From: a virus
IMG/VR virus record: IMGVR_UViG_3300025921_000691
Span: 1 to 47,596 of that record
Length of the DNA stretch: 47,596 nucleotides
Reading direction: 5' to 3' (one strand)
A model generated the notes under the pieces. The model did not search any database and was not told the origin of the DNA. It was given only the letters and a program-made list of their open reading frames with translations. Every line of letters begins with the position of its first letter. The stretch's first letter is position 1. This document shows positions 1-8,277 of the stretch, in pieces. Made by a program: the position numbers and the translations under genes.

Positions 1-1284
1 ATGGAAATTTCACTTTACCTGAAAAGGCCAACGGCCTCACAGGAAACGGTAATTTTTGCAAGAATCACTTATGAAGGTTATTCTTTCAAATATTACCTTC
101 CTGAAAAAATCAAACCTAAATACTGGAGCAAGGAAACACAAAGAGGAAAACAGATAAAACAGTTTCCACAGTACCCCGAATTTAACCAACGTTTGCAAAA
201 TATTATTGCCGGTATTGAGGACGTTTACAGAAAGTACCTAAACGATAATAAAGAACTACCAACAACCGAAATTTTTAAAGAGTTACTGGATAGTGAAATA
301 AAGAAAAAGGTTTCTGAAAAGGAAAGATTAAATTCTTTCTTTGGATATTTTCAAGACCTCATACAGCAAAGTATTTCAGGAACAAGGCGACACCCTAAAA
401 CAAGTAAACCTATTTCAAAGGGAACCATAAAGAATTACAATAGTGCCTTTAACCACCTTAGCGAATTTCAAAAAACACGTAAAAAGAAAATTGATTTTAA
501 AAACATTGATTTAGATTTTTACAAGGATTACACAGAATTTTTAATTAAGAAATTAAAACTTTCAAGTAATACAATCGGGAAGGATATTCAGGTAATTAAA
601 ATGATTATGAATGATGCCACAGAAAGAGGCATTAACACCAACCTTGCCTATAAGAGCAAACGATTTATTACTATTCGTGAAAAATCGGATAACATTTATC
701 TAAAGGAAAATGAGATAAAAGAAATTGAGGATTTGGATTTATCCAATGATAAAAGGCTGGAAAGAGTAAGGGATTTATTTTTAATCGGATGCTACACCGG
801 TTTAAGATATTCTGATTTTTCAATTTTGCGCCCGGATCAAATAAATGATGGGTTTATTGAAACCACGCAAATAAAAACAGGCGAACCGGTTGTAATACCC
901 ATACACCCGACCGTAAAGAGAATAATTGAAAAATACAATGGTGTGTTACCGGCCTCAATCAGCAACCAAAACACCAACGTTTATTTAAAGGAATTAGGCA
1001 AAAAAGTTAACTGTTTAAAAAATGCCTTTCCTAAAACCATAACAAAAGGCGGCCTTACCATTACAGAAAACTTTGAAAAATGGGAGCTTCTTTGCACTCA
1101 TACCGCCCGGCGAAGTTTTGCAACAAACGAATATTTAGCCGGCACACCTACCATTACGATAATGGCAATAACAGGCCATAAAACCGAAAAGGCATTTTTA
1201 CGCTACATAAAACTTACATCAAATGAACACGCCAAATTATTAAAACTGCAATGGCAAAAAAGGTTTGCATTAAAGGCCGTATAA
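1..1284 (+). CDS. Tyrosine recombinase / site-specific integrase
   Basis: A 427-aa tyrosine recombinase that should catalyse integration and excision of the left-hand element. The N-terminal half (about residues 1-220) looks like the Bacteroidota arm-binding and SAM-like core-binding domains. The C-terminal catalytic domain shows the full active-site set: R269 (in TGLRYSD), K292 (QIKTGE), H367-x-x-R370 (HTARR), H393 (TGHK) and the nucleophile Y402 (FLRYIK). The window begins at its ATG, so its promoter and the left attachment site are not visible. The next gene follows after 9 bp. Integrase function is near certain from the catalytic residues; the target site is unknown. Confidence 0.95.
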   Translation: MEISLYLKRPTASQETVIFARITYEGYSFKYYLPEKIKPKYWSKETQRGKQIKQFPQYPEFNQRLQNIIAGIEDVYRKYLNDNKELPTTEIFKELLDSEIKKKVSEKERLNSFFGYFQDLIQQSISGTRRHPKTSKPISKGTIKNYNSAFNHLSEFQKTRKKKIDFKNIDLDFYKDYTEFLIKKLKLSSNTIGKDIQVIKMIMNDATERGINTNLAYKSKRFITIREKSDNIYLKENEIKEIEDLDLSNDKRLERVRDLFLIGCYTGLRYSDFSILRPDQINDGFIETTQIKTGEPVVIPIHPTVKRIIEKYNGVLPASISNQNTNVYLKELGKKVNCLKNAFPKTITKGGLTITENFEKWELLCTHTARRSFATNEYLAGTPTITIMAITGHKTEKAFLRYIKLTSNEHAKLLKLQWQKRFALKAV

Positions 1285-1293
1285 AATTGATTT

Positions 1294-1869
1294 ATGAGTT
1301 TACAGGTAATACACAACAAAATATTTGAAGTAAGAGGGTTAAAAATAATGCTGGATTTTGATTTAGCCGAATTGTATGAAGTAGAAACAAGGCGGCTAAA
1401 CGAACAGGTAAAACGCAATACCGATAAGTTTCCCGAAGATTTTATGTTTAGGCTAACAGAAAAGGAATGGGAAATGATGCAGTCGCAAATTGCGATGAGT
1501 TCAAAAAATGGCAACTTGTCGCAAATTGCGATGAGTTCACGAAAACACCGGGGCAAAGTTTACACCCCCTATGCCTTTACCGAACACGGCGTTACCATGT
1601 TGGCAAGTGTATTAAGAAGTAAAACGGCAATTGCAATGAACATTGCAATAGTACGTGCATTTACCGCCATGAGGCATTTTGCCAACAGCCACAAGGATTT
1701 ATTTGAACAAATAAACGATTTGCGCAAAGAAATGCAAACCCGGATAGGAGAACATGACAGCCAATTAGCAGCTATTTACACTGCCTTAGAAAATTTACTC
1801 GATACCGAGACCGAAAAAAAGGCAAAAGAAGATGCCTGGAAAAACAGGAAACGGATAGGGTATAAATAA
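1294..1869 (+). CDS. ORF6N-domain DNA-binding protein
   Basis: A 191-aa protein whose first ~95 residues match the ORF6N domain (start MSLQVIHNKIFEVRG, then LYEVETRRLNEQVKRN and YAFTEHGVTMLAS), a KilA-N-like DNA-binding module common in Bacteroidota mobile elements. The C-terminal part is a charged, probably coiled-coil tail (FEQINDLRKEMQTRIGEHD). The segment SQIAMSS occurs twice, at about residues 64-70 and 76-82, through an internal DNA duplication. It lies 9 bp after the integrase and is probably co-transcribed. A regulatory role in the element is likely; the exact target is unknown. Confidence 0.85.
   Translation: MSLQVIHNKIFEVRGLKIMLDFDLAELYEVETRRLNEQVKRNTDKFPEDFMFRLTEKEWEMMQSQIAMSSKNGNLSQIAMSSRKHRGKVYTPYAFTEHGVTMLASVLRSKTAIAMNIAIVRAFTAMRHFANSHKDLFEQINDLRKEMQTRIGEHDSQLAAIYTALENLLDTETEKKAKEDAWKNRKRIGYK
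1482..1539 (+). repeat. In-frame 22-bp direct repeat inside the ORF6N gene
   Basis: A 22-bp unit beginning GTCGCAAATTGCGATGAG is present at 1482-1503 and again, identical, at 1518-1539, a 36-bp (12-codon) offset that keeps the frame. Each copy contains the near-palindrome TCGCAA-a-TTGCGA. Confidence 0.9.
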
Positions 1870-1873
1870 TATT

Positions 1874-1900
1874 TAGGTTTTAAAAACATTACAAAACCTA
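1874..1900 (+). terminator. Possible terminator after the integrase-ORF6N pair
   Basis: The arms TAGGTTTT (1874-1881) and AAAACCTA (1893-1900) form a perfect 8-bp stem with an 11-nt loop, 5 bp after the ORF6N stop codon. The stem is AT-rich and only a short T run follows, so it is a weak terminator candidate or another operon-end hairpin. Confidence 0.4.
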
Positions 1901-1940
1901 ACATTTTAAAAAGATTTATAAACGTTCAAAATTTGCAATA

Positions 1941-3290
1941 ATGGAATTTACCAAACTAAGTAAATTTTTAAATAGTACTCTTAATCTTCTATCAATAGAT
2001 TGTTTCTCATTTAAAATTGGCACTATTGAGCATGTCATTGGAGAAGAGGAAATGATTAATTACAAGGAATTACATAAAGAAGTCATCGAGGAGGTTTATA
2101 AAAATCTTTCAATTATTCAACCACAATCAGTACCTATTTATTTTCACGAAATATTCAAAACCTTTGAAAAGTATGAAACAAAAAAGGAGTGGGAATATAG
2201 ACCTCATTTACCTTCAAAAATGGATCACTATTATTGGGAATTTAGAGAAGTTTTAGTTAGAGACAACCAAGAAAATGAGGAGCTAATGGAAATCTATAAT
2301 TTTGGATTTAGGAAGTATCTAATACAAGAAAACAGCAAAAAAAGATTAGTCATTATTGAAAGATTAAAAGGTGAAATTGAGGAAATAAGAAATAAATTTT
2401 TTCAGGATCAAAACTTCAAAGAGAGAAAACCAGTTTTAATAATTCAACCCTCAAATACTGAAAATGAACTATTTTTTGAAGAGGCAACCAAAATACAAAT
2501 AAGTTATAAAGAGGACGAGGGAAAATACATAATACTCACTTATAACGGATTTGATGAGGTTGCAGATTTTCAGGCTAACCTAATTAGTCACTATAAAAAA
2601 GTACAAAAGGAAATATTAGATAATTTATTAGTAATGGAAGAAAATAAGGCGAGGGAGGATTATTTAAAAAGATTACGTTTCAAGTGTTTACATACTGAAA
2701 CTTATTTACTTGGTTGTGCCGAATTATTTTTAGAGGGAGGCAAATTATCTGGAGAATTAGAAAACTGGGAATTGGGAATTGAGGGATACATTTATGAAGA
2801 GCACACCATATCAGTCAAGCTACCTGAAAAAGAATTTACTATTCTGAATGAGAAAGATTTTTTAGGAGACTGCTACGAACACCAGATCAGAAAACTTGAA
2901 GGTTTAGGAAAATTTATTTTTACCCTTTGCCAGAATCAACAAATTGATATGAATGTTACTGAAGATGAATATTTAGAACTTTTGAGAAACAAACAGTTGG
3001 GAAAAATGAAAGAAAACAAAGAGCCATTAATTAACAGAATAAAATGGAAAGGTACACCCGGCGAATTTGGGGCAATCTTTGATTTACTTATTGGTAGTGG
3101 TTTTATTGAACAGATAAAGGATAAAAAAAGAATAGTAAATCTATTGCACTCTTTTTTTGAAATAAGAAATGAAAAAGGCAAGATTATTTCTGAAAATTAT
3201 TTATACAGATGTTTTACAGACAAGATGAAGGTTTACCCAAATGGATATTTAAAAATACCCTTTTCAGATAACTACTATAACGACAAATAA
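1941..3290 (+). CDS. Hypothetical mobile-element protein, RteC-like C-terminus possible
   Basis: A 449-aa, highly charged protein without a recognised catalytic motif. The last ~90 residues (about 360-449, containing IKWKGTPGEFGAIFDLL and LLHSFFEIRNEKGKI) look like the C-terminal module of RteC-type regulators on Bacteroidota conjugative elements, but this is a weak resemblance by eye. The middle (residues 110-250) is helical and Lys/Glu-rich. An alternative start is the Met of MINYKELHKE about 37 codons in. It stands alone between a possible terminator and a promoter-like site. Function unknown; regulation of transfer or excision is only a guess. Confidence 0.7.
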   Translation: MEFTKLSKFLNSTLNLLSIDCFSFKIGTIEHVIGEEEMINYKELHKEVIEEVYKNLSIIQPQSVPIYFHEIFKTFEKYETKKEWEYRPHLPSKMDHYYWEFREVLVRDNQENEELMEIYNFGFRKYLIQENSKKRLVIIERLKGEIEEIRNKFFQDQNFKERKPVLIIQPSNTENELFFEEATKIQISYKEDEGKYIILTYNGFDEVADFQANLISHYKKVQKEILDNLLVMEENKAREDYLKRLRFKCLHTETYLLGCAELFLEGGKLSGELENWELGIEGYIYEEHTISVKLPEKEFTILNEKDFLGDCYEHQIRKLEGLGKFIFTLCQNQQIDMNVTEDEYLELLRNKQLGKMKENKEPLINRIKWKGTPGEFGAIFDLLIGSGFIEQIKDKKRIVNLLHSFFEIRNEKGKIISENYLYRCFTDKMKVYPNGYLKIPFSDNYYNDK

Positions 3291-3321
3291 AACAATCCCC
3301 TACAAAACCCCTTACAGTACC

Positions 3322-3351
3322 CTTGAAAGGATAAAATAAAGAAAATCTTTG
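3322..3351 (+). promoter_or_regulatory. Promoter-like site before the HTH gene
   Basis: CTTG (3322-3325), an 18-bp spacer, then AATCTTTG (3344-3351), close to the Bacteroidota consensus TTTG-N19-TAnnTTTG. The predicted transcription start near 3355 would leave a leader of about 20 nt before the ATG at 3376. Confidence 0.4.
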
Positions 3352-3375
3352 CAGTTCACGCTAAAACAATGAACT

Positions 3376-3657
3376 ATGCAACTATTTTCAGCTCCTTTTA
3401 TTGAGCAATTAAAAACAGAAATTTCAGAGAACGTTTTTAATAAAATTTCCTGCCTGTTAGAAAAGGTACAAACCCCGGCACCACAAACGGAATTTATTAC
3501 CCGCAAACAAACGGCGCAAATATTAGGGGTATCATTACCAACGATAAACGATTGGACAAAGACCGGCAAAATACAAGGTTATCGTATTGGCAGCCGGATC
3601 CGCTACAAACGTAATGAAATAGAAAATTCCCTTTCACAAATTAAAACCCGGAATTAA
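3376..3657 (+). CDS. Excisionase-like helix-turn-helix protein
   Basis: A 93-aa protein whose C-terminal half is a MerR/excisionase-type winged HTH (HTH_17): ITRKQTAQILGVSLPTIN followed by WTKTGKIQGYRIGSRIRYKR. The N-terminal ~35 residues form a helical extension. Such proteins on Bacteroidota integrative elements act as recombination directionality factors or transcription regulators. It ends 2 bp before the next gene, so the two are translationally linked. Confidence 0.85.
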   Translation: MQLFSAPFIEQLKTEISENVFNKISCLLEKVQTPAPQTEFITRKQTAQILGVSLPTINDWTKTGKIQGYRIGSRIRYKRNEIENSLSQIKTRN

Positions 3658-3659
3658 CT

Positions 3660-4109
3660 ATGAACTACGCTATTCAAACTTTGCCGCAGTACAAGACCGC
3701 ATTTTACAGGAACCACCCGCAAACAGGATACTACACCAAAACAACGCAGCAACCGGATAAAACACCGGTAATGAGATTGCCCTATGAGTTAAAGGTGGAA
3801 CCCACACAGCTTCACCAAATAAAGTGTAATGCCTTAGAAATTATCAGAGGAAAAGAGAAATTTAATAAAGGCGGTTTTAAATTCTTTACCGGTTTGCAGG
3901 AAACGGAATTTAAACAATGGTATGCCGGGAACGATTATGAATTTTTAAAAGGCCAAAAGATACTTACTCTTTGCCTATTCCATTTTTCAGAGGATAACAG
4001 CCGGTTAACTGTTTTCTATTTTTCAAGATATTATTTAGAAAAAAGAGAGGCAAGGGAACGGTTTATAAATGATATTATCCCGGGATTATTGAGGAAACAT
4101 TTCATTTAA
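3660..4109 (+). CDS. Hypothetical protein next to the replication initiator
   Basis: A 149-aa soluble protein of unknown function. No signal peptide or membrane segment. A central GGFKFFTGLQETEF / WYAGNDYEFLKGQKI segment is the most distinctive part and, from memory, is found in similar genes sitting between excisionase-like and Rep genes on Bacteroidota elements. It starts 2 bp after the HTH gene and shares its transcript. A helper role in replication or excision is inferred from position only. Confidence 0.75.
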   Translation: MNYAIQTLPQYKTAFYRNHPQTGYYTKTTQQPDKTPVMRLPYELKVEPTQLHQIKCNALEIIRGKEKFNKGGFKFFTGLQETEFKQWYAGNDYEFLKGQKILTLCLFHFSEDNSRLTVFYFSRYYLEKREARERFINDIIPGLLRKHFI

Positions 4110-4133
4110 TTTTTACAGTAAACAAACAAATAA

Positions 4134-4268
4134 AATGGAAATGTATTTTGAAATAAATGGAATTTTCCGAGGCCATAAAAAGAAACACAAAAGGAAGGTT
4201 TTACCCTTCCCTTCGTGCGTTCAAAATTTGCCGAAATACATTTTTGTACTTCACTTAAAACGAAGATA
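4134..4268 (+). CDS. Possible 44-aa basic peptide upstream of Rep
   Basis: A short open frame starting MEMYFEINGIFRGHKKKHKR, strongly basic, ending 6 bp before the Rep start chosen here. A GGAAGG/CCTTCC hairpin (4193-4210) lies inside it. It may be a small Rep-leader peptide or simply untranslated leader. No family recognised. Confidence 0.3.
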
Positions 4269-4274
4269 GGATTA

Positions 4275-5528
4275 ATGATTGATGGAATTACCATAAACTA
4301 TGAAATTAACGATTTTAAGGCCTGGGAAAAGGCCGTTAACCCTTCATTATTTTTAAGTGTAGGGAGTAACACCGGCGAAGTAAGAACAAAGAAAAGAATT
4401 GATACCACCACCACCACCCACCGGGGGAAATTTGAAACTTATGATTTAATTGTGAAAGAGGTAATGAATGAGGCAACCGGGAAACAATCGTTTTACCTGA
4501 CTGTAAAAGGTAGTTTGCATAAAAACTATTACAAAGGATCAAATTACCTACCCTTTACTTTCCTGGATTTACAGGAACAAATAAACCACCTTTGTAAAAA
4601 CCTTTGGATTAATGCAAATGAGGCGCAAATTTCCACTTTGGAAATAGGTTTGAATATTTGCACCCCCTTTGAGGTAACACCCTTTATAAGGCGCAATATC
4701 ATTTGTTACAAAGGTTATTCACTCAATTACTACAAACCCGACCGGCAAGGAAAATGTTTAGGAAAAGTTTGCAACCAGCCTAAACAGTATGCTATTAAAA
4801 TTTATGATAAGGGTTTACAATTTGATTTACCTGAAAACTTAATGAGGTTTGAACAAAGATTTTTGAAAATGCAACCTCTCAATAAAAAGGGAATAAAATA
4901 TTTATCCGATTTACAAAACTTGTCCAAAGTTGACAGCCTGAAAGAGATATTATTTAAGGCATGGAACGATATTTTAATTTTTGATCTTCCCCGAAAAGTG
5001 AATAATCTGACATTGAAAAAACCTGAAAAAGATTTACTGAATGATGGAAAAAATCCCATGTTTTGGGAAGGATTAAAAGAAACACTTACCGGCGATCAAT
5101 ACAAATACCAAACGAAAAAGTTTAAAGAGTTAGTGGCAAAATTTGGCGATAATTGGCGAACAATCGTAATGAATTTATTGAAAAATGAATGGCAAAACCT
5201 ATTTAAAAATTCCCTGAATTTACCAACTGGCCAAAACCATTTTTTACCCGAATTTACCATTAAGATAAAGGGTAAGAATGGGGAAAAAGTTTTTATCCCT
5301 GAAAAAAGATATTGCCTTTCTTGTGGAAATGAATTGCACCCGGCACAAAAGATAAATAGTAGGTTTTGTAGTGCGAAGTATGTAGGTTATGAGAGAGCGC
5401 ACCAATGCCGGAATAATAGCAGCAACCCCAGGAACAATTTTAGAAACAAGATTAAGAAAATAACAGGCCGGGGATTGTTATTTGATATAAGACCATTTAT
5501 TGATCCGGGAAAAAGAAAATTTTTATAA
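4275..5528 (+). CDS. Replication initiation protein (plasmid/phage Rep, gpII/X-like)
   Basis: A 417-aa protein from the ATG at 4275 (MIDGITINYEIND), which I prefer to a GTG 20 codons upstream because the added residues look unstructured. The central stretch YAIKIYDKGLQF...LMRFEQRFLKM matches the pattern of rolling-circle-type replication proteins on Bacteroidota plasmids and phages, where the conserved Tyr/Lys and Glu residues belong to the nicking domain. The C-terminus carries a zinc-ribbon-like cluster (CLSCGNELHPAQ, then FCSAK and HQCRN). It would nick the element's origin and start replication of the excised circle. No origin sequence could be pinned down with confidence. Confidence 0.75.
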   Translation: MIDGITINYEINDFKAWEKAVNPSLFLSVGSNTGEVRTKKRIDTTTTTHRGKFETYDLIVKEVMNEATGKQSFYLTVKGSLHKNYYKGSNYLPFTFLDLQEQINHLCKNLWINANEAQISTLEIGLNICTPFEVTPFIRRNIICYKGYSLNYYKPDRQGKCLGKVCNQPKQYAIKIYDKGLQFDLPENLMRFEQRFLKMQPLNKKGIKYLSDLQNLSKVDSLKEILFKAWNDILIFDLPRKVNNLTLKKPEKDLLNDGKNPMFWEGLKETLTGDQYKYQTKKFKELVAKFGDNWRTIVMNLLKNEWQNLFKNSLNLPTGQNHFLPEFTIKIKGKNGEKVFIPEKRYCLSCGNELHPAQKINSRFCSAKYVGYERAHQCRNNSSNPRNNFRNKIKKITGRGLLFDIRPFIDPGKRKFL

Positions 5529-6035
5529 CCTGAATAATCCTAAATATTTAAAAAGAATAAGTTTTTTGTTTTCCATGAATTTTAACAGCAGGTCAGTAGT
5601 TTAAGGTTATAAACAAAAACCATTCAGATAATTAAAGAACCATGCCACCCACTTTATTAAAACCCTTTTCCCTATTGCATTTGATCCCCTTGCATTGTAT
5701 TGGTAACACCAACTTTGCAGTTATAAAAAAGATGCTATTTCTAAAAATAAAAAAGTAAGTATTTATACACTCAATAAAAGTGAAAAAGTATAACACCATA
5801 AAGACAGGCAGCAATAAAAAATTTAAAATAATTTAATTAAACCTGAATTAGTAAACAGAATAACAACATAAATTATTCGCATTAAGCCTAATGATTTAGG
5901 TTATTAATTTTTAATAAATATTAGAAAAAATTACGGAAATTATTAAAAATATAAGTTGCTATTTACATAAACGTGCTAATATTAAAGTTTGTAAAATAAA
6001 AAATATACGTTACGTTTAATCTTTAGAAAACTAAC
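5529..6035. other. AT-rich gene-free stretch with a promoter at its right end
   Basis: About 500 bp without a convincing gene. The sequence is extremely AT-rich from 5740 onward. The only structures seen are a weak inverted repeat around 5884-5904 and the promoter described separately at 5988-6018. An origin or a small RNA could lie here, but nothing specific supports either. Confidence 0.6.
5988..6018 (+). promoter_or_regulatory. Bacteroidota-type promoter of the small membrane-protein operon
   Basis: TTTG at 5988-5991, a spacer of exactly 19 bp, then TACGTTTA at 6011-6018. This fits the primary-sigma consensus TTTG-N19-21-TAnnTTTG with one mismatch. Predicted start of transcription is about 6022, with the ATG at 6036. 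Confidence 0.65.
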
Positions 6036-6389
6036 ATGAAGTACTTTTTTTTCATTCTAATTACTTGTTTATCATTTTCCTGTAATGCACAGAATTGCAG
6101 TACACTTTCAAATAAGTTTACATCATATACTCAGGCAATAACGACAGTAGAAAACAGTAATTTTAAAGTTAGCGAAAGTGTTAACACTTCGAAAAGTTCA
6201 TGGATAAATAGTGCTCATTATTATAGTTGTGATGGGAAAACCGGCTTCTTTATAATTGAACTTAAAAGGAAAACTTACATTCATGCAAATATGCCAATTT
6301 CAGTTTGGCGAGGCTTCAAAAAGGCCGTTTCATTTGGAAGTTATTATGATCATTACATAAGACATAAATTTCCTCTCTATTTAAACTAA
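6036..6389 (+). CDS. Secreted KTSC-domain protein
   Basis: A 117-aa protein with an N-terminal signal peptide (MKYFFFILITCLSFSC). Cys at about residue 16 may be lipidated, or cleavage may follow NAQ. The C-terminal ~55 residues (ELKRKTYIHANMPISVWRGF, then AVSFGSYYDHYIRHKF) match the KTSC-domain pattern, a small domain of unknown function in phages and mobile elements. First gene behind the promoter at 5988-6018. A periplasmic or surface location is likely; function unknown. Confidence 0.7.
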   Translation: MKYFFFILITCLSFSCNAQNCSTLSNKFTSYTQAITTVENSNFKVSESVNTSKSSWINSAHYYSCDGKTGFFIIELKRKTYIHANMPISVWRGFKKAVSFGSYYDHYIRHKFPLYLN

Positions 6390-6394
6390 TAACA

Positions 6395-6724
6395 ATGCTT
6401 TATTTTCCTAAATCAAAAACCAAATTACTACTGTATTTATTGGCCGTACTTTTATTTTTAAATACTCTTTTTATATCAACAAAAAGTTATTCAATTAATG
6501 ATATTGAATTGAAATTAAAATATATTTCGGAAACACAATATCAAGAAATTTTAAGTTCAACTTTCCGTTTCAATGTTAAGATTGATTATATCAAAAGTAC
6601 AGAAATAAACTACCTCTACATTTTACCACAATCGGCTATACTAATCATTTATTTTGGTTATTTTTTAATTGCGATTTTCTTAATTAAATACTTAAAAATA
6701 CGTACTGATGAAACAATTGCTTGA
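6395..6724 (+). CDS. Hypothetical two-helix membrane protein
   Basis: A 109-aa protein with transmembrane segments near both ends (about 12-30, LLLYLLAVLLFLNTLFI, and 76-100, YILPQSAILIIYFGYFLIAI) and a ~45-residue loop between them. It overlaps the next gene by 17 bp, so translation is coupled. No family recognised. Confidence 0.65.
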   Translation: MLYFPKSKTKLLLYLLAVLLFLNTLFISTKSYSINDIELKLKYISETQYQEILSSTFRFNVKIDYIKSTEINYLYILPQSAILIIYFGYFLIAIFLIKYLKIRTDETIA

Positions 6725-6974
6725 AGAAAATCAGTATTTCAAAGTGAATCTAATTAAGTTTCTTTTCGGGATTTTCTTATTGTTTTTCCTTTGCGGATCA
6801 ATTAGGCATGAATTACAGATTAGAAAGTTTAAGACAGAACTAATAAGACAACAGAATTCAAATAAACAGTTAGAAAACCAAGTAGATGATTTGGAAGGTC
6901 AAAATTCAGATTTGCAAGATAGGCTCGATGATCTTGAAAGTAGAGTTGATGATTTGGAAAGTAACCAAAACTAA
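6708..6974 (+). CDS. Membrane-anchored coiled-coil protein
   Basis: An 88-aa protein: a short cytoplasmic start, one transmembrane helix at about residues 13-28 (LIKFLFGIFLLFFLCGS), then a long C-terminal coiled coil with clear heptads (LENQVDDLEGQNSDLQDRL). The coiled coil suggests oligomerisation or a partner protein. It overlaps the upstream membrane-protein gene, and the two probably act together. Function unknown. Confidence 0.65.
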   Translation: MKQLLEENQYFKVNLIKFLFGIFLLFFLCGSIRHELQIRKFKTELIRQQNSNKQLENQVDDLEGQNSDLQDRLDDLESRVDDLESNQN

Positions 6975-6989
6975 TAATTTAAAAAAAAT

Positions 6990-7202
6990 ATGAAGGACAA
7001 ACCAGAAACCATACTAACAACCGATTTAAGAAATAGTTTAAAAGAATTGTTTAAAAAGGAATTAACCAAATTTCCGGTTTACATTAATCAATTACAGCCA
7101 AAGGATAAAATGGATTACCTTTTAAAATGATGCCCTAAACTGGAAAATGTAAACCATGAAACCGGCGAACCTGGAGAACATGAATTTAAACTTTTTAATT
7201 AA
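6990..7202 (+). pseudogene. Small acidic/basic helical protein gene interrupted by in-frame TGA
   Basis: The ATG at 6990 opens a 46-codon frame (MKDKPETILTTDLRNSLKEL...) ending in TGA at 7128-7130. The same frame continues directly after that TGA for 23 more codons (CPKLENVNHETGEPGEHEF) to a TAA at 7200-7202. The continued part resembles the C-terminus (PK-x-x-x-V-N-x-x-x-GEP) of a small protein family common in Bacteroidota, so the TGA looks like a nonsense mutation in a formerly 70-aa gene. Readthrough cannot be excluded. Confidence 0.6.
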
Positions 7203-7222
7203 TGTAACCTTATATTAGGTTT

Positions 7223-7825
7223 ATGGGAAGGAATAGCACCGGCGCAATATCAGTAAACCAATGTTTATTTATAAATGTAAATTTTTACCTCAAATACATT
7301 CGGAATAATATTTTTCCTTTTGCCGGTACTACTTCATGGAATACTGGAGCCTCAATAAGTTTTCTTTTATCAAAAGATGAGGCCGGTTTATTTTTAGAGT
7401 TAACCTATTCAAAAACCATTAAAGAGCAAAAGGAAAGTTTCAATTATAAAGTAAGAATTGTAAGTGTACTTTCTAATTTAGGGAAGGGAAATAATTATTA
7501 TTTCATTTGTCCTATTTCCGGGAAACGTTGTAAAATTCTTTACATGGGTTATGGATCAAATTATTTTAAATGTAGAAAGGCATACCAATACCGGATTTAT
7601 TACCCTTGTCAACTTAGCAGCCGATTAAACGTCAATAATGATATTTACTGGAGAATAGAAAGGGAACTGCAAACCCTTTACCCAAAACACCCCAAAACAC
7701 ATTATAAAGGGAACCTTACCCGACCACAAAAAAGAATAAAAAGATTAGAAGAAAAAAGAAATTTTCACGACAAAATAAGATGGGAAATTTCAGCAAAAAA
7801 TTTAATGAAAATAATGAGGCGGTAA
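7223..7825 (+). CDS. Conserved Bacteroidota mobile-element protein, cysteine motif
   Basis: A 200-aa protein beginning MGRNSTGAISVNQC, a start I recognise from many Bacteroidota integrative elements. The middle holds CPISGKRCKILYMGYGS (a CPxxGxxC knuckle, possibly zinc-binding) followed by KCRKAYQYRIYYPCQ. The C-terminus is very basic (RPQKRIKRLEEKRNFHDKI), which suggests nucleic-acid binding. It stands last in the left element. Function unknown. Confidence 0.75.
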   Translation: MGRNSTGAISVNQCLFINVNFYLKYIRNNIFPFAGTTSWNTGASISFLLSKDEAGLFLELTYSKTIKEQKESFNYKVRIVSVLSNLGKGNNYYFICPISGKRCKILYMGYGSNYFKCRKAYQYRIYYPCQLSSRLNVNNDIYWRIERELQTLYPKHPKTHYKGNLTRPQKRIKRLEEKRNFHDKIRWEISAKNLMKIMRR

Positions 7826-8277
7826 ATTTTAATTTAATATTCTATTCAATTCATTTCTCAAAATCTTAACCCACCGGCAACCAGTTTTGAATTCCCCTTT
7901 TTTCTTACACCCCTTCAATCTAAGTAATTAACCCATGTGCCCAAATACATAAACTATAGTTAGATTAATCTAAGTCAATTTAAAAAGTTAGATTACGATA
8001 TTAGAGTATTTACTTACTAAAGAAAATGTCAAAAGTCTTGCCTCTTTCATACAGGCATACAGCAAATAATTTTTTATTGAATTATTAACGAAATTAACGC
8101 CAAATGTACCCCTACGTGTACCCCAGCAAAAAAAATGCCTTGTAAAGTATTGATTTACAAGGCATTCGTACCCCACCCGGTACCTTAATTGAACTCCATC
8201 ATCAATTTTTTGAACTGCTATCGCAGATAAAATCTGCGTAGTTGATATCGCTATTTTATTAACTCAAACCACAAACC
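7826..8277. other. Junction region between the integrative element and the prophage
   Basis: About 450 bp without a convincing gene. It holds a 14-bp perfect palindrome TTAGATTAATCTAA (7960-7973), three GTACCCC repeats, a 12-bp inverted repeat (described separately) and a small hairpin CGCAGAT-AAA-ATCTGCG (8222-8238) just ahead of the first phage gene, possibly an operator. Base composition shifts from AT-rich to moderate across this stretch. Confidence 0.6.
8105..8174. other. Candidate attachment site: 12-bp inverted repeat flanked by GTACCCC boxes
   Basis: ATGCCTTGTAAA (8135-8146) and TTTACAAGGCAT (8154-8165) form a perfect 12-bp inverted repeat around a 7-nt centre (GTATTGA), the spacing expected for a tyrosine-recombinase core with two binding arms and an overlap. 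It is flanked by TGTACCCC at 8105-8112 and 8117-8124 and CGTACCCC at 8167-8174, which could be arm-type binding sites. It lies between the last gene of the left element and the first phage gene. A terminator is the alternative reading. Confidence 0.45.

Noticed and set aside
4215-4274. Upstream GTG start for the Rep protein
   Set aside because: It adds 20 residues without resemblance to Rep N-termini; the ATG at 4275 gives a typical start.
7988-8176. 62-codon minus-strand frame in the junction region
   Set aside because: It runs through the inverted repeat and GTACCCC boxes and has no recognisable product.
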